This document shows, in pieces, positions 46,565-57,339 of a DNA stretch of 64,000 nucleotides; the stretch's first letter is position 1; each line of letters opens with the position of its first letter. Position numbers and translations under genes: made by a program. Below the pieces are notes generated by a model. It was not told the origin of the DNA. It searched no databases and saw nothing but the letters and a program-made list of their open reading frames with translations. Source of the stretch: Ixodes scapularis (Eukaryota > Arthropoda > Arachnida > Ixodida > Ixodidae); the NCBI RefSeq assembly GCF_016920785.2, contig NW_024609958.1, positions 1,178,001-1,242,000 on the forward strand. Direction: 5' to 3'.

Positions 46565-46828
46565 TTATCTACGCTCGCGCCACCACGCGGAAAGAACTGG
46601 CAGGCAGGGAGGGGGGGCTGCGTTGGCGGCGTTGCTTTGGGTAGCTGGATGCGGCAGGCTGTCCGAATGCACCGACACATCGTGAAAGATGTCTTCACCA
46701 GAAGCCTCTGCGGCCCGTTCTTCAACAGGCAAGATGTCGTGAACATTCGAGAACCCATCTCGATCAAGGAAAATAAGGGAAAACCTTTCTTGTCTTAGAT
46801 GTTCTCGGTGTCTGCTGACCCTTGACAT
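46565..46828 (-). CDS. Short open frame, unrecognised
   Basis: An ATG-started minus-strand frame of 87 codons with a mixed, protein-like composition (FSLIFLDRDGFSNVHDILPV, EERAAEASGEDIFHD). No domain is recognised. The region upstream in transcription sense is not obviously a promoter. The GC-rich part at 46440-46620 is open in several frames, so chance is a real possibility. Confidence 0.2.
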   Translation of the reverse strand: MSRVSRHREHLRQERFSLIFLDRDGFSNVHDILPVEERAAEASGEDIFHDVSVHSDSLPHPATQSNAANAAPPPCLPVLSAWWRERR

Positions 46829-47260
46829 CCGCGTTTCAGTCCGGGTTCATTGCGTAGTAAATATTTCGCTACTGCTTTCTTGTAGCTTTCAAATGCTTGA
46901 TTGTTGGCTTCTTGTATACGACATTACATTCGTGGCACGTTTGAGACCGATTTTCGCGATCTGCTTGCCTTTCTGCGGCAGCGCGGCTCTGCCAAGCCGA
47001 AATAAGTGCGAGGCGTTCACTTGATCGAACGCAGTTTTAGCGAATGAAAACGAGACGACGACGTTTCATCGAATGACTAGCGAATGGGTCTAGTTACATA
47101 GACAGCTCGGGTTAGCTTTCTTTTGTAATGTGGCGCCTTGTCTGCAGCTGCGAAGCGGCGTAAACGAGGGCTCCGAGTATGTTAGCACACGTCCCGTCCC
47201 CCCCCCCCCCCCACACACACACACACAAACACACACTGCGAGCGTCTGGGTTCAAAACTA
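46829..47260. other. Unassigned DNA with a C-run and CA microsatellite
   Basis: A C-run at about 47199-47212 is followed by an (AC)n tract to about 47234. No gene is supported. Confidence 0.6.
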
Positions 47261-48376
47261 TTAATTGCCAGTTCTAAAGGATGGTACTTACTTGAAGTGG
47301 GAGCTGGAATTATACGAGGTACCAGGAGACACTTACTATCGGGCAACGAAGCACGGTGCCTGTGGGGGCGGAGTCTAGGAACGCTACTGATTAATATTGT
47401 GACAGGCGATCAGTTATGATAGCAGACGAAACTTCGAATCGTTTGTTCAGAAGTTCGCGGTGATATTTTATTAGCCCTCGTTACAGCACACCAAGGATCT
47501 TAGGCAGTGAAATTCACATCTCGCAGGCTCGTCCGTCGTAGTCAAATGAGCGCAGTCGACGATGAGGTGTAATGAGCTACAAAGCTTCACAAGGAAAATG
47601 CGCGTGAGAAAGAGTTTTGAGGAAGTCCAAAACACCGATCCAGCAGACGCACGTACGTACGTTTACTCCGGACTTCATGAACCCGACGGCGCAAGATCAA
47701 AGAGCACCGCCGCCATCGCCACCCGGTTTTCTCTGCACTTTGCGCGACGACGGCACTGCAACGGAGGGCACTCGCCTCGGCGTTAACAATCCGCGAAATA
47801 GATTAATTTCCCACTCTTGAAGCCATTCCAAATGATAAATGAAAATACCTCGGCGTTGTTGAACATCTGACGACACAACCAACACAACTGTGCCGCTGGC
47901 TGCGTGAGCCTGACACAAATGTGCCGAGCGCCTGCTCGGCACGGTTGTTGCTCGTGAAGGCCTGCTTATTTGTAGTTGAGACGATGATTCCACATCTTTC
48001 GTGGTGCTTGAAATAACTTCGAAGGGCAGGGGAACCTTCTCACGAGGACGTTGAAGACACTCAACACCGGAGCCACAAAGCAATCGCACAAACCGTCGCC
48101 ATGTTTGCTTCTTCTTCGTCACTCGCGGCGCGGCCAACTCGTCGCGAGATGTTTTCTGGCTCGGCTAGACGAAAACCAACAACAGCAAAGTGGCGTATGG
48201 ACACACGGCTCTCACATTACGGGCACTATACTCACATACCGCGGTAAACAGGACCGATGCCGGCGAAACGGCTGTCGGCACACCAGCGAAGAAGCCCTCA
48301 ACGGGAGCTGGCGGCGCAGGCCGACGCAGCCACGACCAACTCTAGAGCTCTAGACGCAGCCCCCCCTCCCCGTGAG
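47261..48376 (-). other. Unassigned repeat-like segment between two similar flanks
   Basis: A GAGCGTCTGGGTTC motif followed by a TATT-containing stretch occurs at about 47242 and again at about 48378, each preceded by a C-rich run. The segment between them has a 146-codon minus-strand frame (48137-47697; FIYHLEWLQEWEINLF, basic start) of no recognised family. It may be a retroelement terminal region, but no clear terminal repeats or primer site were identified. Confidence 0.3.
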
Positions 48377-48424
48377 CGTCTGGGTTCGAGATTATTGTTC
48401 GCTTTTGCTCCTTGCGGTCGAGGC

Positions 48425-50236
48425 TAAAAAGAGCACTTCCGGACAAAGGTCTATAAAGAACAGACTGGAGGAATGGGTAGATTGCGAGGGCATACTGGGC
48501 GAATTACAGAACGGGTTTCGAAAACAAAGAAGGTTGGAGGACAATTTATTTTCTCTAACACAGTGTATAGAAATAGCGCAAAAAGAAAACAGACAGCTCT
48601 GGCTGGCATTTCTGGATATCAAGGGTGCCTATGACAATGTGAACCAAAGAAACCTGTGGGACATAATGGAGAACTTAAACCTAGATGAAGGACTAACAGC
48701 ACTATTAAGGAACATTTACAAAGATAACAAGGTGATTATAACATGGGAAGGAAAGGCGACAGGGAAAATAGAGATAAGACGAGGCCTTAGGCAGGGGTGC
48801 CCGTTATCGCCTTTGCTGTTTATGTTGTATCTGAGAGGATTGGAGGATAGACTAGAGAAGAGTGAGCTTGGGTTCAACCTTTCTTACAGTAAGCTAGGCC
48901 AAAAAATTCAGCAATCCTTACCGGGATTGATGTATGCGGATGATATTGTACTAATGGCTAACAACAGGACAGAGTTGCAGGAATTAATGAGCATCTGTGG
49001 TAGGGAAGGAGAGGAATTAGGTTTAGAATTCAGTAGCGAAAAATCGGCAGTCATGGTTTTTAACGAGGATGAAGTTGAGAGGCTGAAGATACAGAATATT
49101 ACAGTTGAGAGAGCTAGTAAATACAAGTATCTAGGAGTATGGATATGTGATGGTGCAGAATATCTCAGAGACCATGAAAAGTATATAATAGGTAAGGGCA
49201 ACAGAAATGCAGCTGTAATGAAAAATAGAGCACTTTGGAATTACAACAGGTATGAGGTGGTGAGAGAGATTTGGAAAGGGGTCATGGTGCCTGGCTTGAC
49301 TTTTGGAAACGCAGTGCTATGCATGACATCCGAAGTGCATGCGAGACTAGAAATAAAACAGCGCGGAGTAGGTAGACTGGCTTTGGGGGCACATTGCAAA
49401 ACGCCAAACCAGGGAGTACAAGGAGACATGGGATGGGCATCATTTGAGAGCAGGGAAGCGGTGAGCAAGGTAGAATTTGAGGATAGGTTGAGGCAAATGG
49501 ACGGGGAGCAGTGGGCACGAAAGGTTTTCAGCTATTTATACATGAGGAGTGTAGACACAAAGTGGAGACAGCGCACAAGGAAATTAAGAGGAAAGTTTTT
49601 GGGCTATAGCGAAGATACGGAAGAGCAAGTCTCAGTTAAGAAGAAAGTTAAGGCCACAGAAAGAGATTGGTGGCTAGAGGGAATGCAGACAAAGACGGCT
49701 CTGGAAAGCTATAGATTAAACAAAAGAGTTATTGCCAAAGAAAGCATTTATGACAATTCTAGGGGAAGCTCATTGCTGTTTGAGGCAAGAACGGGTGTTC
49801 TGCGAACCAGAACATACAGAGTGAAGTACCAGGAAATTGATACAGTGTGCACTGCTTGTGGAGAGGAGGACGAGACGGCTGAACACTTGATACTCTACTG
49901 TAAAGGGCTTCACCCTATGCCTACCGAAGACAACATAGATTTAATAAAGTCATTGGGTTTTAGAGACAGCGAAGGGAGAGTGGATTTCAAATCTGTAGAG
50001 ATTACCAAGCAAAGATTAAGTGAATGGTGGCAGAAATCGAGAGAAAACTAGGTATTTTCTTATCCACTGATGGCAAGGGGGTTTCATAGCCTCACTTTCT
50101 TTGCACTGCGGTGTGAATATAGATTTCACATTTAAATATTCTAAGCTTAAATGGTAAAGCAAAATGGCTAGGTGGCGTAAGCTACCGCCCGATCCAAAGG
50201 GCTCAGCCGTATTCATCCATCCATCCATCCATCCAT
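48425..50236 (+). mobile_element. 5'-truncated LINE with intact reverse transcriptase frame
   Basis: A 559-codon frame (stop at 50049-50051) encodes the reverse transcriptase that copies the LINE RNA at a nicked target. Motif A is FLDIKGAYDNV (residues 80-90), motif B LRQGCPLSPLLF (139-150) and motif C YADD (188-191). The fingers are partly present (QNGFRKQRRLEDNLFSLTQ). A C-terminal Cys-Cys-His-Cys knuckle lies at residues 493-511 (CTACGEEDETAEHLILYC), as in the I/R1/LOA group. The endonuclease is missing and the first ~20 codons are unrelated flank, so the insertion is 5'-truncated. The 3' UTR ends in an ATCC repeat (about 50214-50236). The absence of stops implies a recent insertion. Confidence 0.9.
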
Positions 50237-50261
50237 CACCAGAGGTGCGCTAGAGTTCCTG

Positions 50262-50513
50262 TATAGACCTTTTCCACAAGGGCGCCGCCATCTTGAATTG
50301 TCGTCACTTCCAGTATGGGCGAAAACGTAACTTTGCCGTTGCCACGCCAATAGAAGACATTTAGGATATAAGCCTAACCGTCACACATTCTCGTTTTGGC
50401 TCCACTCTATTTTTTGACTGGTTACAGGTTGAAACGTTTTACTTTTTTTTCGTCGCCCATACTGGAAGTGACGACAATTCAAGATGGCGGCGCCCTTGTG
50501 GAAAAGGTCTATA
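50262..50513. mobile_element. 252-bp fold-back MITE
   Basis: Arms 50262-50322 and 50453-50513 (61 bp) are nearly exact inverted copies. They begin TATAGACCTTTTCCACAAGG and contain CGCCGCCATCTTGAATTG. The flanks are also imperfectly inverted (CAGAGGTGCGC on the left, GCGCCTCTG on the right), so the original palindrome may be wider (about 50240-50536). The LINE above ends directly against it. Confidence 0.85.
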
Positions 50514-50619
50514 GCTACCTACGGTGCGCCTCTGGGGTGCGCGACGCGCGCCTTGGACGCCCTCGGAGGCTCCTGCCGCCGGCTTTGGAGACGTGTGGAC
50601 GCACACGGGCTGCGTCGCA

Positions 50620-50790
50620 GTGCCTCGACCGCGCACGGACTCTAACAAAGTCACGTCGCGCAACGGCACCACTGTAGATTTGATCTTTACTCGCCATGTA
50701 CATATCATTCAAACGGCACTATGTGTGGCATACTTCACGCTGCACAGGCCGCTCATGTGCACATCTATTCACCTGAGGATTAAACACGCG
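50620..50790 (+). pseudogene. LINE endonuclease fragment, C-terminal part
   Basis: The frame contains VTSRNGTTVDLIFTRHV followed by VAYFTLHRPL, the terminal strands and the S/T-x-H-x-P-type active-site region of LINE APE endonucleases. The catalytic aspartate of the usual SDH motif is replaced by Leu (TLH). Neither the N-terminal half nor the RT follows. It is unrelated in frame to the nearby RT and is a relic. Confidence 0.6.
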
Positions 50791-51590
50791 TTCCCTGTGA
50801 ATAAGTACGCACAACAAATTGCCTCTGTCCTCTCATGCCCACCGAGCGCACATCCTTCATGCACACGGTTGAGAACAGATCTGCTTGCGCCAGGGAGAAG
50901 TGGGGTTTTCGGGATTGTTCACCCGTCTGAAAACGCCTGAGGGGTTGCATTCGCCATGTTTTGTTATATTGGACCGGTGCGCCAAATGGCTCACGCATCT
51001 GTTCGAGAATCCGCAAACGGCAGCAGAAACTTCGGCCCATTTTTCTCCTCAATCCTCTGGCGTCGACGGCCTCCACTCGGGCGGAGCTCAAAGCGGCAAA
51101 TGGAAACGCTTTTTTTTAAATCCGTTGTTGAGGTTGATTTACGGACTTTGTCAATCCTCTCAAAGCGGCAGCCTTTCACAATGTTCCAGCCGCGCGTCGT
51201 GCCACGATGTCAACTTGCCGACCGAAATGCCTGAGAGTGTCATTCTATGCTTCTGCAGCCGACGTGACAAATGCCGAACTGCAGTAACGATCGCATGGCT
51301 TCCTCATTTCTGATGTAATGTTCGTCGTAAAAAGAAATGATATGTATGTTGGTGCAACCCCTCTTAAGGCCCTACTTAGTGCAACAAGTATGATTGTGAA
51401 GAAGCAAGAAACTCGCTGATATCAGAGAATAAAATATATATATATATATATCTTCTTCTCCTAGTGTGAAACTAATATTTGAGTATATTTCGAATGTACG
51501 AAGCTGCACACTATCATGCACAACTGAAAATGCATATTGCAGCGTTTATTATGGCAAAAGGAACGTATATAAAAGAAGAAATGACTTGTT
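50791..51590. other. Unassigned DNA with TA microsatellite
   Basis: No gene is supported. There is an (AT)n run at about 51432-51450. Overlapping open frames near 50885-51313 lack domain support. Confidence 0.5.
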
Positions 51591-51614
51591 GCTATTTTGT
51601 CGTTAAATGCCTGG

Positions 51615-51703
51615 AAATTAACGCAAACGATTGATCGATTAATTTGTATATTAATGGGCGCCGATTAATGGGATTAAAATTTTTAATCGATGCAAAGCCC
51701 CAT
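51615..51703 (+). repeat. hAT terminal relic (ATTAATCG-rich end)
   Basis: A stretch rich in GATTAAT/TTAATCG words ends in TCGATGCAAAGCCCC. It matches, in the same orientation, the end of the BED-finger hAT relic at 52865-52952 (CGACGCCCAGCCCTA). An inverted AGGGCTGGGCG start is a common hAT terminus. Confidence 0.6.
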
Positions 51704-51835
51704 TGACAACTGTCGAAAGGTCGCCGCCTTGTCACACGGTGCCGTCTAAACCAAAAAGACTTCAAAGTGACGGATTACACTTTCCACTAAAGAGAGATGA
51801 CAGAACTTGAAATAATCTAAGGTGTAGCTTGTGTA

Positions 51836-52278
51836 CAGGGTGTCACAAAAGAAAATTTACACGGTCTTTTTTACCGGAAAAATAAACTAGGCATCGCCGA
51901 ACGCTCATTCTCCGCCCAAAAGTAGAGCTAGAGGTCACAACCAGATGCCAAAGTTTCAGCCCGATCCGATAACTTAATAAAAAGTTATTAGTGATTTTCT
52001 GAAAATTTCAATGGGGAAATGGCGGCCGACAGAGTTTTCAAACACATGGGGCTCTATGGCACCAGAAACCAAAAACAGGCAAAAATGGGCTCCATTTTCC
52101 CATTGAACTTTTCAGAAAATCACTTATAACTTTTGATTAAGTTATCGGATCGGGCCGAAACTTTGGCATCTGGTTGTGACCTCTAACTCTACCTTTGGGC
52201 GGAGAATGAGCGTTCGGCGATGCCTAGTTTATTTTTGCGGTAAAAAAGACCGTGTAAATTTTCTTTTGTGACACCCTG
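51836..52278. mobile_element. 443-bp fold-back MITE with TA duplication
   Basis: CAGGGTGTCACAAAAGAAAA at the left is inverted at the right and flanked by TA (51834-51835 and 52279-52280). Arms of about 187 bp match almost throughout with few mismatches, around a ~70-bp loop. The TA duplication and CAGGGTG start resemble Tc1/mariner-type MITEs and the 27893-28612 element. It has no coding capacity. Confidence 0.9.
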
Positions 52279-52344
52279 TACATTGTTTATATGCCACTTG
52301 CAGTGAACAAGAGTGCTCTTTCATTCTTCAAACAAAACAAAAAC

Positions 52345-52612
52345 ACGATTGAGTCTGTTCCCAGCACGTGGCTGGGAACGGACTTCTTTTGAGTCCGTTC
52401 CCAGCCAGGTGCTATGAGCAAGGTTCACTTCTCGCGCTCGAAAAGCGTCACGTGTTCGGGGATATACATTACACTTCTGCCGAGGCCAGACGAACAAGCC
52501 AGGCCCGCAACTAATCCCCGCGCGACCGCGAAACTTCACGTGTTCAGGATATATTACACATCCTGCCCAGGCAAGACAAACAAGCAGACAAACACGCAGG
52601 GAAGCTAACAAC
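52345..52612 (+). promoter_or_regulatory. Region upstream of the BED-finger frame with three CACGTG boxes
   Basis: CACGTG occurs near 52365, 52451 and 52537. The last two lie in a ~90-bp imperfect direct duplication (TCACGTGTTCGGGGATATAC and TCACGTGTTCAGGATATATT). The first lies in a strong hairpin (CTGTTCCCAGC, then GCTGGGAACGGAC), and a third copy of the hairpin arm follows. This is what a transposase promoter region might look like. Confidence 0.35.
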
Positions 52613-52615
52613 GCC

Positions 52616-52858
52616 ATGGTTACTTGTCCCAGTGTTCGGCATGTAAAAATGGACGAGTTCACGAGTATGAAAGTCAATCTCGCTGGAAAGTTTAGGCTTA
52701 AAGTAAACTCCAGCGGTAAAGTTTTTACCTCAAAGGAAGTCTACTGCATCATCTGCAAAAAGCCGTTTTCATACAGTGGAAGCGTAAGTTCGGTTCATTA
52801 TCGCCTACGAGCGAAGCACCCAGGCAAGACGAGGTGCTGCATTCTTTTAATATATTAA
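52616..52858 (+). pseudogene. hAT transposase N-terminal BED zinc-finger relic
   Basis: An ATG frame of 80 codons carries a BED-type finger: VYCIICKKPFSYSGSVSS with paired cysteines, then HYRLRAKHPG with two histidines, at about residues 42-71. BED fingers at the N-terminus bind the transposon ends in hAT transposases. The catalytic RNase H-like domain and dimerisation region are gone. The frame runs straight into a hAT-like terminus at 52865-52952, so this is an internally deleted element. Confidence 0.7.
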
Positions 52859-52864
52859 TTACAA

Positions 52865-52952
52865 TTATTAACGCAACCGATTAATCGTTTAATCAATAGA
52901 TTAAGGGGTGGGGATTAATCGGGTTAAAATGTTTAATCGACGCCCAGCCCTA
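52865..52952 (+). repeat. hAT right terminus
   Basis: GATTAATCG words end in GACGCCCAGCCCTA. It lies just after the BED-finger frame and is the probable right end of that deletion derivative. The same type of end lies at 51615-51703. Confidence 0.6.
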
Positions 52953-53323
52953 ATTTTTACGCAAGAAAATGGTTAAAAAAAAAACCTTTATAAATTTTAG
53001 GTACAGGAGCTTCCCTCTCTTGAATACCTGCTGCTTTCGAGCTTGTAAAGTTACTCGCTCAACCTGGCAGCTGTAGAAATGTCGACATAGAAAGAGCGCC
53101 GAGTATTTTCGCCTTATGTGACCCCGTGTTTACGGGATGTGTCACAAACTTGGTAACATTGTGAGCGTTTTCTAAAATGTTACGGGTGTTCACGCCAAAC
53201 AGAGGCTTTTAGCATAACAGATTAAAATTTTTAAGTATCTTTGCTTTATAAAACAAAATCTAGAAGGCTGCTTTGGATTATTTAAAAATATCGGATTTGT
53301 ATTTGATTCTTCGCAATACTTAC

Positions 53324-53415
53324 AAAATATCCATTGTTTATGCAGAATATAGTTCCGCCCTCCTTAACAACTTCGTAGCAATCAGCACCTGTATAGGCCT
53401 CAGACAAAAACTCCT
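53324..53415 (-). CDS. Secreted cysteine-rich protein, exon 3
   Basis: A 92-base minus-strand exon with acceptor CATTTTTTTTTTCAG and donor TTT|GTAAGTATTG. Joined to exon 2 (phase 1), the first codon is completed to lysine and the frame is open to the donor, ending in phase 0. It contains two cysteines, in GADCYEVVKEGG and IFCINNGYF. This is the start of the mature chain just after the predicted signal peptide. Using the alternative AG two bases later would bring in a stop, which supports the chosen boundary. Confidence 0.7.
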
Positions 53416-54183
53416 CTGAAAAAAAAAATGTTATGAAGGTGCAGCCAAGAAAGGAGATTATTGTGAGTTTTAGAATCGCGTACCGGAGCAAGCGCAAGCA
53501 CTAATAATAATCCAAGGAGCTCCAGAAATTACTATCGTTATTCTTGTCTTGTTCGCTTGCAGCTCTGCATTAATTGCATTATCATAGCATGAACTGTGCC
53601 GTTGCGTTAGCATTGCGTAAAATGCTGGTAGCTTTCTAAGATTGTAAGGACAAGTTCGCCTAATTAAAATGTGATATTAAGTTATTTTTCAATCATTTTT
53701 ATTCGTAAAATTAATTATTTTAAGTTATCCACCAAAACATTTTAATGGGGAATTTGTAAATTGGGCCATCAGCACAAAACATTCGACGTTATTGATAAAC
53801 ATCATCATCAGGTATTTTTAGCACTACACATTAGCTGAATTTTTAGTAACTGATTGCTTAACCCCCTCAACAGCTTCCAAAACCGCATTAACCCGGAAAG
53901 TCGCGACCACTTCATTTGCGATGTCAAGATTCTCCAATTTCTTGAACACATGTCTAGACGAAATATTATCAGTTTAACACTGTAGCCTGTGTGAGACTCA
54001 TGAAGGTGACCTGACGCAGTTTCTGAAATCGCCTAAATATTGCAATAATTCACTCTGCTGGTTGTGAACATCGTAGAAATCCGTCAATCATTACGATACG
54101 CGTCCGATTTCCCCATTAAAAGTGAAATAAAAAATCGCGACACAAAGAGTTTGTCTCCGGCGATGGGTAGACATGTTCCGAAA

Positions 54184-54222
54184 CCAGGACCGCTGTCAGC
54201 CAATAGCTGACAGTGGTCCTGG
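54184..54222. repeat. 17-bp hairpin in the intron
   Basis: CCAGGACCGCTGTCAGC (54184-54200) pairs with 54206-54222 with one mismatch around the loop CAATA. Confidence 0.85.
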
Positions 54223-54949
54223 CACCTCCGACCGGCTGAATCGCGGAGTGATATCTTCAATGCACGCGCCTCGTTGGCCATTCAGCCGCACTACGATTCA
54301 AACCTGCGAGCAGTCGCTCGCGAGCTGACGATCGAACACATCACTCCCGCGAAAAAGAAAAAAAAAAAACCATGGTGCGCTTTTTTTTAGACGAATATTG
54401 CAATAATATGTTCCCTCTTGGCGAAAACCTAACATTTTTCGACTACACTTATTTGCTTTTATCATCTACAAATGCATACACATTTTGTACTATCAGCGTT
54501 TGCAATCTCAACGAAATGTCACGTTTTCATTGGTCACATATCGTCCTGGCTGCCGGAACAATGCTCCACCCCGCCGGAGATAACTTCGGTGTGCTCGATT
54601 TTTTATTGCTTTTCGAATAGAAAAATCGGCTGCGCATCGTCATGATTTACAAATTTATAGGATGCTTAGAGCCTCCGCAGGGAGTTATCGCCGTATTTAG
54701 GCGATCTCAGAAACCTCCTTAGAGCACCTTTAAATGGCATGCGATGCATTGACTTCCATTTGGTCAACCTCTTCAGACCCCTGACGTTCATTGGCATTGT
54801 TTGCAAAACCAAACGACGTTCAAAGAGTACCGGTGGTATCCAATCACTGGCAGGTGTTTCTTAAAGAAGTAAACCTGGCAAAGTATATTTAGAAAGAAAG
54901 CAGAAGAAATGTTATAATTGCTAAACATTTATATCTTTGTACGACTTAC
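54223..54949. other. Intron between exons 2 and 3, AT-rich
   Basis: An 82-codon plus-strand frame (54372-54620) is unsupported by any domain. Nothing else was seen. Confidence 0.5.
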
Positions 54950-55045
54950 TTTGAAATGCAGGTAGAATAAGCACCACGGCGAAAAGTACGAGCAGCATGT
55001 TGATTATATTGCAATATAATATCACAGTCTAACGGGAACCTCCTC
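54950..55045 (-). CDS. Secreted cysteine-rich protein, exon 2 with signal peptide
   Basis: The minus-strand exon begins after the acceptor TTTTTTCTCTTTTAG (exon start 55045) and ends at donor AAA|GTAAGTCG. The start codon is at 54998-54996. The first 16 codons give MLLVLFAVVLILPAFQ, a typical cleavable signal peptide (hydrophobic core, small residues before the end), so the product should enter the secretory pathway. The coding part ends in phase 1, matching exon 3. The first 47 bases of the exon are 5' UTR. The promoter and a leader exon lie about 1.1 kb upstream. Confidence 0.75.
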
Positions 55046-56108
55046 CTAAAAGAGAAAAAATAACATAAATTTAGCCTCGATACTAGACATCGCAATTTTT
55101 TTCTCTGAATATAGAGGCACCCCTGTTAAAGGAGAGCTTCAGCGAAACATCAATGTTCATATATTTTTATGAAACATTCGGCGTGCACTAAATATTTACC
55201 ACTGCATAAGGCTGCGAAATATATCATCAAAAAATTATTTTCTTTTGACAAAACAATTTTTGAAGTTTACGCGTCCCAATTCCTAACTGTGTCTCTTCTG
55301 GCAACACTGAGCAGTGGCAGCATTGATTGTGACTTCAAATGTTTTATCTAAGAGTAGAACACTAGCTCATCGCAAATGCAATTTGTATTGCACGGCACCA
55401 GACAGGCATGGACTTTCTGTGTAGCAGCCAGCCTTAGTTTCTAAGGTTGGCTTACCTTCGCACAGCGCTCCGTTCAGGGCCGAACTCCGCGCTAACTTTT
55501 TTTACAGGAGACCTCGAACTTGAGAACACAGGTGCCCTCTATGCACCGGCAAAAACCGTCGCGATCATCTGAATTCCAGCACGTCTACTCATTCGGCAGG
55601 CAAGCGATGAACAATTTGATAATAAGAGAAATGAAAAACACGTCTCACGTAAATTTCATCAAATACTGGCTCTGATGAACGTCGTATTGGAGTGATTTCC
55701 AGACCGCCGAGAACACGAACGCTTTGCACAGGCATATTCCAGAGCAGATACAAGAAAAACATGGAGTCGTGTTGTCACCGTTGCCGCTTACAACTGCGGG
55801 ACGCACCATTGAAACCAAGCTCCGTTACGGCAACTTCGCTTCGTTTTCTGAAAGTTACTGTAACTGTAGCGAAATACTTTTTGAAATTAAATTACCCAGG
55901 ACTGATTTGGAGAAAAAATTCCTTCCATATATATATATATATATAGTTGGAAGCGAATAATACCCAAAAAGCGGCAGGAACAGCATGAAAACTTAGCTGA
56001 AAATATCCACCTACAACAGACCGTTATTAAAACGAATGGTATTATGAATTTCATTTCACAAGCGACAAAAACTAATACAAAAGTGTAGCAATTTCGAAGA
56101 GAACTTAC
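55046..56108. other. Intron 1 of the secreted gene, AT-rich
   Basis: It lies between the leader exon and the signal-peptide exon. It has a TA microsatellite near 55928-55944 and no other supported feature. Confidence 0.6.
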
Positions 56109-56155
56109 GTAAGGTTTTCTTTCTTCAAGGAACTTGATGGGGCGATTGCTCGTCT
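56109..56155 (-). other. Secreted gene, non-coding exon 1 (5' UTR)
   Basis: Predicted from the initiator A at 56155 to the donor CTTAC|GTAAGT at 56109/56108. It contains no ATG. A short leader exon followed by a signal-peptide exon is a common layout for arthropod secreted-protein genes. Confidence 0.6.
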
Positions 56156-56190
56156 GAGTTGTGGAAAGTTTGCTGCCTTATTTATATCCC
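56150..56190 (-). promoter_or_regulatory. TATA box and initiator of the secreted gene
   Basis: TATAAATAA at 56186-56178 on the minus strand is followed, 31 bases from its first T, by the arthropod initiator-like TCAGACG with A at 56155. The spacing matches a classical TATA-Inr core promoter. Confidence 0.65.
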
Positions 56191-57339
56191 AGGTTGTAGA
56201 CGTGTTCCTCGCAACGGAAAATTTCGCGAGAATTTTCTCGCCAATGGTAGCTTTGGTAGCAAGTGGGAGGAGACAAAAACTGCACCTCTGAACTTTGCCC
56301 TTACACTCGATTCGTGGAGCATTCTCCCGCCCTTCAAATAAATACAGTAAACAATCTGCGTCCAAAAATATCATCTTTTTTTTTATCTTTTTTTCTTTTT
56401 TTACCGACGTTTTCACCTGCGTAATTCTATTTCTTATATCTTGTTTAGTTCTTCGAGCATTTCTTCGGAACAAGAGCACGATACGCCTCTAAAACTTGAT
56501 ATTCTATGCTGTGTGCACTTTCTACAGGAGCAGAATATGCAGGTATTTGTCCATCTGAAGTGTTTATTATCGCCACAGTGACACAGGGCAGACTTCGAGA
56601 CCCACCACAGACTACGCTACGACCCTATAGGAAGCCAATCAAGCAGCTCCGAAAGTGCATCGTCACGGCGATAATCGTTCTTGAGCGTTTCTTTGTAGCC
56701 AACAAAAAAAATCACGCACAGAGAATGCTCCGCAATCCATCTCCTGTGCCGAAGCTTTGAAGGTATCACGGCGCCCTCCGGTGGCGGTTATAGAGAGTCT
56801 AAGCAGTGTAGCCAGTTTGGCGGTTTTCCCCGCTAAAACTAATAATCTTATTAGTTAGAAAAAGAAAAATGGCCGTTTTGCAGGCTGTTTTGATTTTAAG
56901 CGGTTTCAAATCATATATAAGCCTTGTTTCAGACGATCTCAAATTTCCTCGAGCTTACATTTCTGCGCAATAAATAATTCAATTTCTGTGGCAAGTTAGA
57001 GTCGCGGAGTCGCCATAGTTGCTTACTTTTACTCGTTCGTCAAAAAAATAAAAACAAAATCTGCCGAAGGCGTCGTGGGCGCATCTTCACGACTACATAT
57101 TTGAGCCGCATTGTCCATGTACCCGAGAACGACTTAGTATATGCAAGTTCTTAAAGGGGAGATCCGACGAAATATTGATGATCATCGGTTCTTTATTAAA
57201 TTTTCACCGCTTACCAAATATACACCCGTGAGTATGTCTACGAAATATTGGATAAAAATAAAAATATATACATATATATATTATTTAGAGAAATTGATTT
57301 TTAAAGTGCGTGTACACCTTCGGATCACTTTCTGCCGCT
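56191..57339. other. Intergenic AT-rich DNA
   Basis: No supported gene. Short frames at 56506-56760 and 57141-57410 lack domains. Confidence 0.5.

Noticed and set aside
48380..48400. GGGTTCGAG considered as a tRNA or SINE B box
   Set aside because: No matching A box, cloverleaf or acceptor stem could be found around it.
50885..51313. 142-codon plus frame and overlapping frames
   Set aside because: No recognised motif. Frames on three registers are open together, which suggests chance.
53035..53085. Minus-strand acceptor-like site as a next exon for the secreted gene
   Set aside because: In the required phase it meets a stop after three codons, and the exon at 43569-43679 fits far better.
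54372..54620. 82-codon plus-strand frame inside the secreted gene's intron
   Set aside because: No domain, AT-rich phenylalanine/leucine composition, no splice support on that strand.
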